A stretch of 10,797 bases of DNA from Eubacteriaceae bacterium UBA4266 (lineage in GTDB: Bacteria; Bacillota; Clostridia; Eubacteriales; Eubacteriaceae). Shown here in pieces: positions 8,837 to 10,797 of this stretch; position 1 is the stretch's first letter, and the number at the start of each line of letters is the position of its first letter. The stretch lies in assembly GCA_002396065.1 (NCBI GenBank), contig DGWE01000102.1:1-10797 (forward strand), given 5' to 3'. Under the pieces are notes generated by a model, which was given only the letters and a program-made list of their open reading frames with translations, was not told the DNA's origin and did not search any database. A program made the position numbers and the translations under genes.

Positions 8837-9872
8837 GCTTCGTCAATTCCTCCAGACTAATTTGATTGGCTGGCGCCTGTGCGGCCTTCAGCCCCAAATG
8901 GGCACAGCCCGCCGACGTGATCACGCGCCCGCTGGGCGTCCTGGCCAAAAACCCCAGCTGCAGCAGATAGGGCTCGTACACTTCTTCAATCGTGTTGGAT
9001 TCTTCGCCAATGGACGCAGCCAGTGTGTTGAGCCCCACCGGACCGCCGTCAAATTTCTCGGCGATCGTCCTGAGCATCAATCGGTCGTTTTCGTCCAGGC
9101 CCACGTCGTCCACTTCGAATAAAGTCAGGGCCTTTTTGGCTGTTTCGAGATCGATCACGCCTTCGCTTTCCATTTCCGCGTAATCCCGCACCCGCTTGAG
9201 CAGCCGGTTCGCCACACGAGGGGTGCCCCGGGACCGGCGGGCCAGCTCTCTCGCCCCTGCATCGTCGATGCCAATGCCCAAGATGCCAGCGGAGCGCTTG
9301 ACAATGTCGGCCAGCTCGTCCGTCGAGTACAGCTCCAGGCGCTGCACAACGCCAAAACGATCGCGCAGCGGCGCCGTCAGCTGTCCGGCTCGGGTGGTCG
9401 CACCAACCAAGGTGAACTTCGGCAGATCGATACGGATGCTTTTGGCGCCCGGGCCCTTTCCGATAATAATATCGAGGGCGAAATCCTCCATCGCCGGATA
9501 AAGCACTTCTTCAACCTGACGCTGCATCCGATGGATTTCATCGATGAACAGCACGTCACCGGCCTTCAGCGTCGTCAAAATCGACGCGAGATCTCCCGGT
9601 TTTTCGATGGCCGGCCCCGACGTGATGCGGATCTTCGTGCCCATCTCATTGGCAATGATATTGGCTAACGTCGTCTTTCCCAAGCCCGGCGGGCCATAAA
9701 GCAGCACGTGATCCAGCGGTTCTCCTCGTTTTTTCGCCGCGTTGATAAAGATGCCCATCTGCTTTTTGACCCGCTTCTGGCCAATGTACTCGTCCAGATT
9801 TTGAGGTCTCAGCGAATGCTCGATCTCAACATCCGGCTCTGAAAATTCTGTTGTGATAATCCGATCTTTCAT
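8820..9872 (-). CDS. ruvB: Holliday junction branch migration ATPase RuvB
   Basis: A 350-residue AAA+ motor that forms hexameric rings and drives branch migration of Holliday junctions together with RuvA. It shows Walker [11 protein letters not shown] (59-68), Walker [10 protein letters not shown] (109-116), a sensor block LVGATTRAG (155-163), the arginine finger Arg170 in APLRDRFG, and sensor 2 [12 protein letters not shown] (216-227). The C-terminal winged-helix domain is complete. The ATG at 9872 has AAAGGGA three bases upstream, overlapping the ruvA stop. The gap to ruvA is nine bases and the 3' end overlaps queA. The N-terminus (KDRIITTEF) is normal for Firmicute RuvB. Confidence 0.97.
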
Positions 9873-9881
9873 AATGTCCCT

Positions 9882-10490
9882 TTACGATTTCGAAGCGGCC
9901 GTCAGCGCTGCCTTTAAAAGCGCTTCGATGCTCATGCCCGGCTCAATCACCTGGTCAATAAGATCCGAGGCTTCTCTGTAGGCGTAACCCAATCCCAAAA
10001 GACCGTTGATGCCTTCGTTATACAAGGCGTCGGCCGCCTGCATGCGCTCGGTCGCGCCGCCCGCAGCTTCCGTTTCTGGCGTTTCAAAGTCCTTGTACTT
10101 GTCCTTCAGCTCGAGGATGATGCGCGCCGCCGTTTTTTTGCCAATGCCCGGCGTTTTTGAAATGGCCTTGTCGTCCGCGTTTTGAATGTGGCGGATAAAC
10201 GTCGCCTCGTCAAATTGCGACAGCAGACTCATCGCTGCCTTCGGCCCAATGCCGGAAATACCGATCAGTGTCACGAACAGCCGGCGCTCTTCCTCGGTCG
10301 AAAAGCCGTAGAGGGTCACGTCGTCTTCCCTAAAGGCCGGATAAAGCAAAAGCTTCACCGGCTCGTGCAGCGCCGGCAGTGCCGCGTTAGTCGTCATCGA
10401 TGTACGGATCCAATATCCAAACCCGCCGGCTTCGACGACCACGCCGTCGGCGCGTTCCGCTTCCAATACGCCCTTGATGTATTCGAACAA
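9882..10490 (-). CDS. ruvA: Holliday junction DNA-binding protein RuvA
   Basis: A 202-residue protein that forms tetramers on Holliday junctions and loads RuvB. An OB-fold domain occupies residues 1-63. Two helix-hairpin-helix motifs follow, GISGIGPKAAMSLL (77-90) and TPGIGKKTAARIILELK (113-129). A flexible linker near 135-148 leads to the RuvB-contacting C-terminal domain. It starts with TTG at 10490, chosen because a perfect AGGAGG sits six bases upstream and the encoded N-terminus (MFEYIKG) matches the family; no in-frame ATG is nearby upstream. ruvC, the usual clostridial partner upstream, is absent here and a tRNA cluster takes its place. The start lies only 15 bases past the U-tract of the tRNA terminator. 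Confidence 0.96.
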   Translation of the reverse strand: MFEYIKGVLEAERADGVVVEAGGFGYWIRTSMTTNAALPALHEPVKLLLYPAFREDDVTLYGFSTEEERRLFVTLIGISGIGPKAAMSLLSQFDEATFIRHIQNADDKAISKTPGIGKKTAARIILELKDKYKDFETPETEAAGGATERMQAADALYNEGINGLLGLGYAYREASDLIDQVIEPGMSIEALLKAALTAASKS

Positions 10491-10505
10491 AATTGTCCTC
10501 CTATT

Positions 10506-10546
10506 AAAAAAACGCTAAACCCAACACAATGTCTGGTTTAGCGTTT
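10506..10546 (-). terminator. Intrinsic terminator after the tRNA cluster
   Basis: A perfect 12-base-pair stem pairs 10535-10546 with 10510-10521 (AAACGCTAAACC on the minus strand), with a 13-base loop. A run of seven T residues (10512-10506) overlaps the stem foot. It lies 11 bases after the tRNA-Cys gene and 15 bases before the ruvA start, so ruvA must be reached by read-through unless it has another promoter. Confidence 0.9.
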
Positions 10547-10557
10547 GCCTTCTTATA

Positions 10558-10632
10558 TGGAGGTGGCACCCAGAATCGAACTGGGGAATAGAGGTTTTGC
10601 AGACCTTTGCCTTACCGCTTGGCTATGCCACC
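10558..10632 (-). tRNA. tRNA-Cys (GCA)
   Basis: A complete 75-base gene including encoded CCA. The acceptor stem is GGTGGCA/TGCCACC with discriminator T, and the D-arm sequence is TAGCCAAGCGGTAAGGC. The anticodon loop CTGCAAA gives anticodon GCA. The T-arm CCCAG-TTCGATT-CTGGG is regular. It is the last gene of the tRNA cluster. Confidence 0.97.
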
Positions 10633-10643
10633 GCAAAATAAAA

Positions 10644-10718
10644 TGGAGCGGAAGACGAGATTTGAACTCGCGACCCTCGCCATGGCAAGGCGATGCTCTA
10701 CCACTGAGCCACTTCCGC
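10644..10718 (-). tRNA. tRNA-Gly (GCC)
   Basis: A complete 75-base gene including encoded CCA. The acceptor stem is GCGGAAG/CTTCCGC with discriminator T. The anticodon loop TTGCCAT gives anticodon GCC. The T-arm contains GAGTTCAAATCTC. It is separated from tRNA-Cys by 11 bases and from tRNA-Phe by 10. Confidence 0.97.
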
Positions 10719-10728
10719 ACCGTTTAAA

Positions 10729-10797
10729 TGGTGCCCAGAGGCGGAATTGAACCACCGACACGGGGATTTTCAGTCCCCTGCTCTACCGACTGAGCTA
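10729..10797 (-). tRNA. tRNA-Phe (GAA), 5' end outside window
   Basis: The visible 69 bases run from TAGCTCAGTCGGTAGAGC to the encoded CCA. The anticodon loop CTGAAAA gives anticodon GAA. The 3' acceptor strand CTGGGCA implies a missing 5' strand of TGCCCAG or its G-U variant. The cluster promoter must lie beyond the window. Confidence 0.95.

Noticed and set aside
10545..10727. Plus-strand 60-codon frame over the tRNA genes
   Set aside because: It covers the antisense of tRNA-Cys and tRNA-Gly; translated tRNA complements often give such spurious frames.
10558..10797. Idea that queA and tgt act on the adjacent tRNAs
   Set aside because: The neighbouring tRNAs have anticodons GAA, GCC and GCA. 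Queuosine is made only in GUN-anticodon tRNAs (Asp, Asn, His, Tyr), so the linkage is not substrate proximity.

Overview
The window looks like a chromosomal segment of an anaerobic Firmicute of the class Clostridia, with moderately high G+C. The strongest indicator is a SCIFF peptide gene (six cysteines in forty-five residues) next to its radical SAM maturase, placed behind yajC, which is a hallmark arrangement in Clostridia. CCA-encoded tRNA genes, strong AGGAGG-type ribosome binding sites and many U-tract terminators agree with this. A Eubacterium-like lineage is possible, but the sequence does not fix the genus. Nearly everything except one LysR gene is on the minus strand, so the order below follows transcription, from high to low coordinates.

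Right end (10797 to 10506): three tRNA genes, Phe(GAA, cut by the window edge), Gly(GCC) and Cys(GCA), are followed by a strong intrinsic terminator. Only about 15 bases later ruvA begins with a TTG codon. Then comes a tight co-directional run: ruvA, ruvB (Holliday junction branch migration), queA, tgt (queuosine in tRNA), yajC (Sec translocon accessory) and scfA (SCIFF peptide). Gaps are below 25 bases or the genes overlap. A hairpin with a U-tract then separates scfA from scfB, the radical SAM/SPASM enzyme predicted to make a thioether in SCIFF. This fits abundant peptide and scarce enzyme.

Middle (4603 to 3809): a perfect consensus promoter (TTGACA, 17 bases, TATAAT) overlaps the scfB stop codon and drives a structured RNA of about 237 nt. 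The RNA has a closing stem, a three-way junction, an embedded 28-codon reading frame with its own AGGAGG, and a strong terminator. Twenty-one bases beyond the U-tract starts a small single-domain HD protein of the (p)ppGpp hydrolase type. The RNA is therefore either a free-standing small RNA or a regulatory leader for this hydrolase. I could not assign it to a known RNA family by eye; it is the best candidate for something undescribed here. The HD gene ends in a terminator hairpin that overlaps the last codon and stop codon of the convergent LysR gene.

Left end (3816 to 1): a LysR-type regulator on the plus strand is divergent from a two-gene heterodimeric ABC exporter on the minus strand. 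The first exporter subunit has the degenerate ATP site expected of one partner. The second is cut by the window edge at the start of its ATPase domain. The 103-base divergent region holds an 18-base near-perfect palindrome that is a plausible operator.
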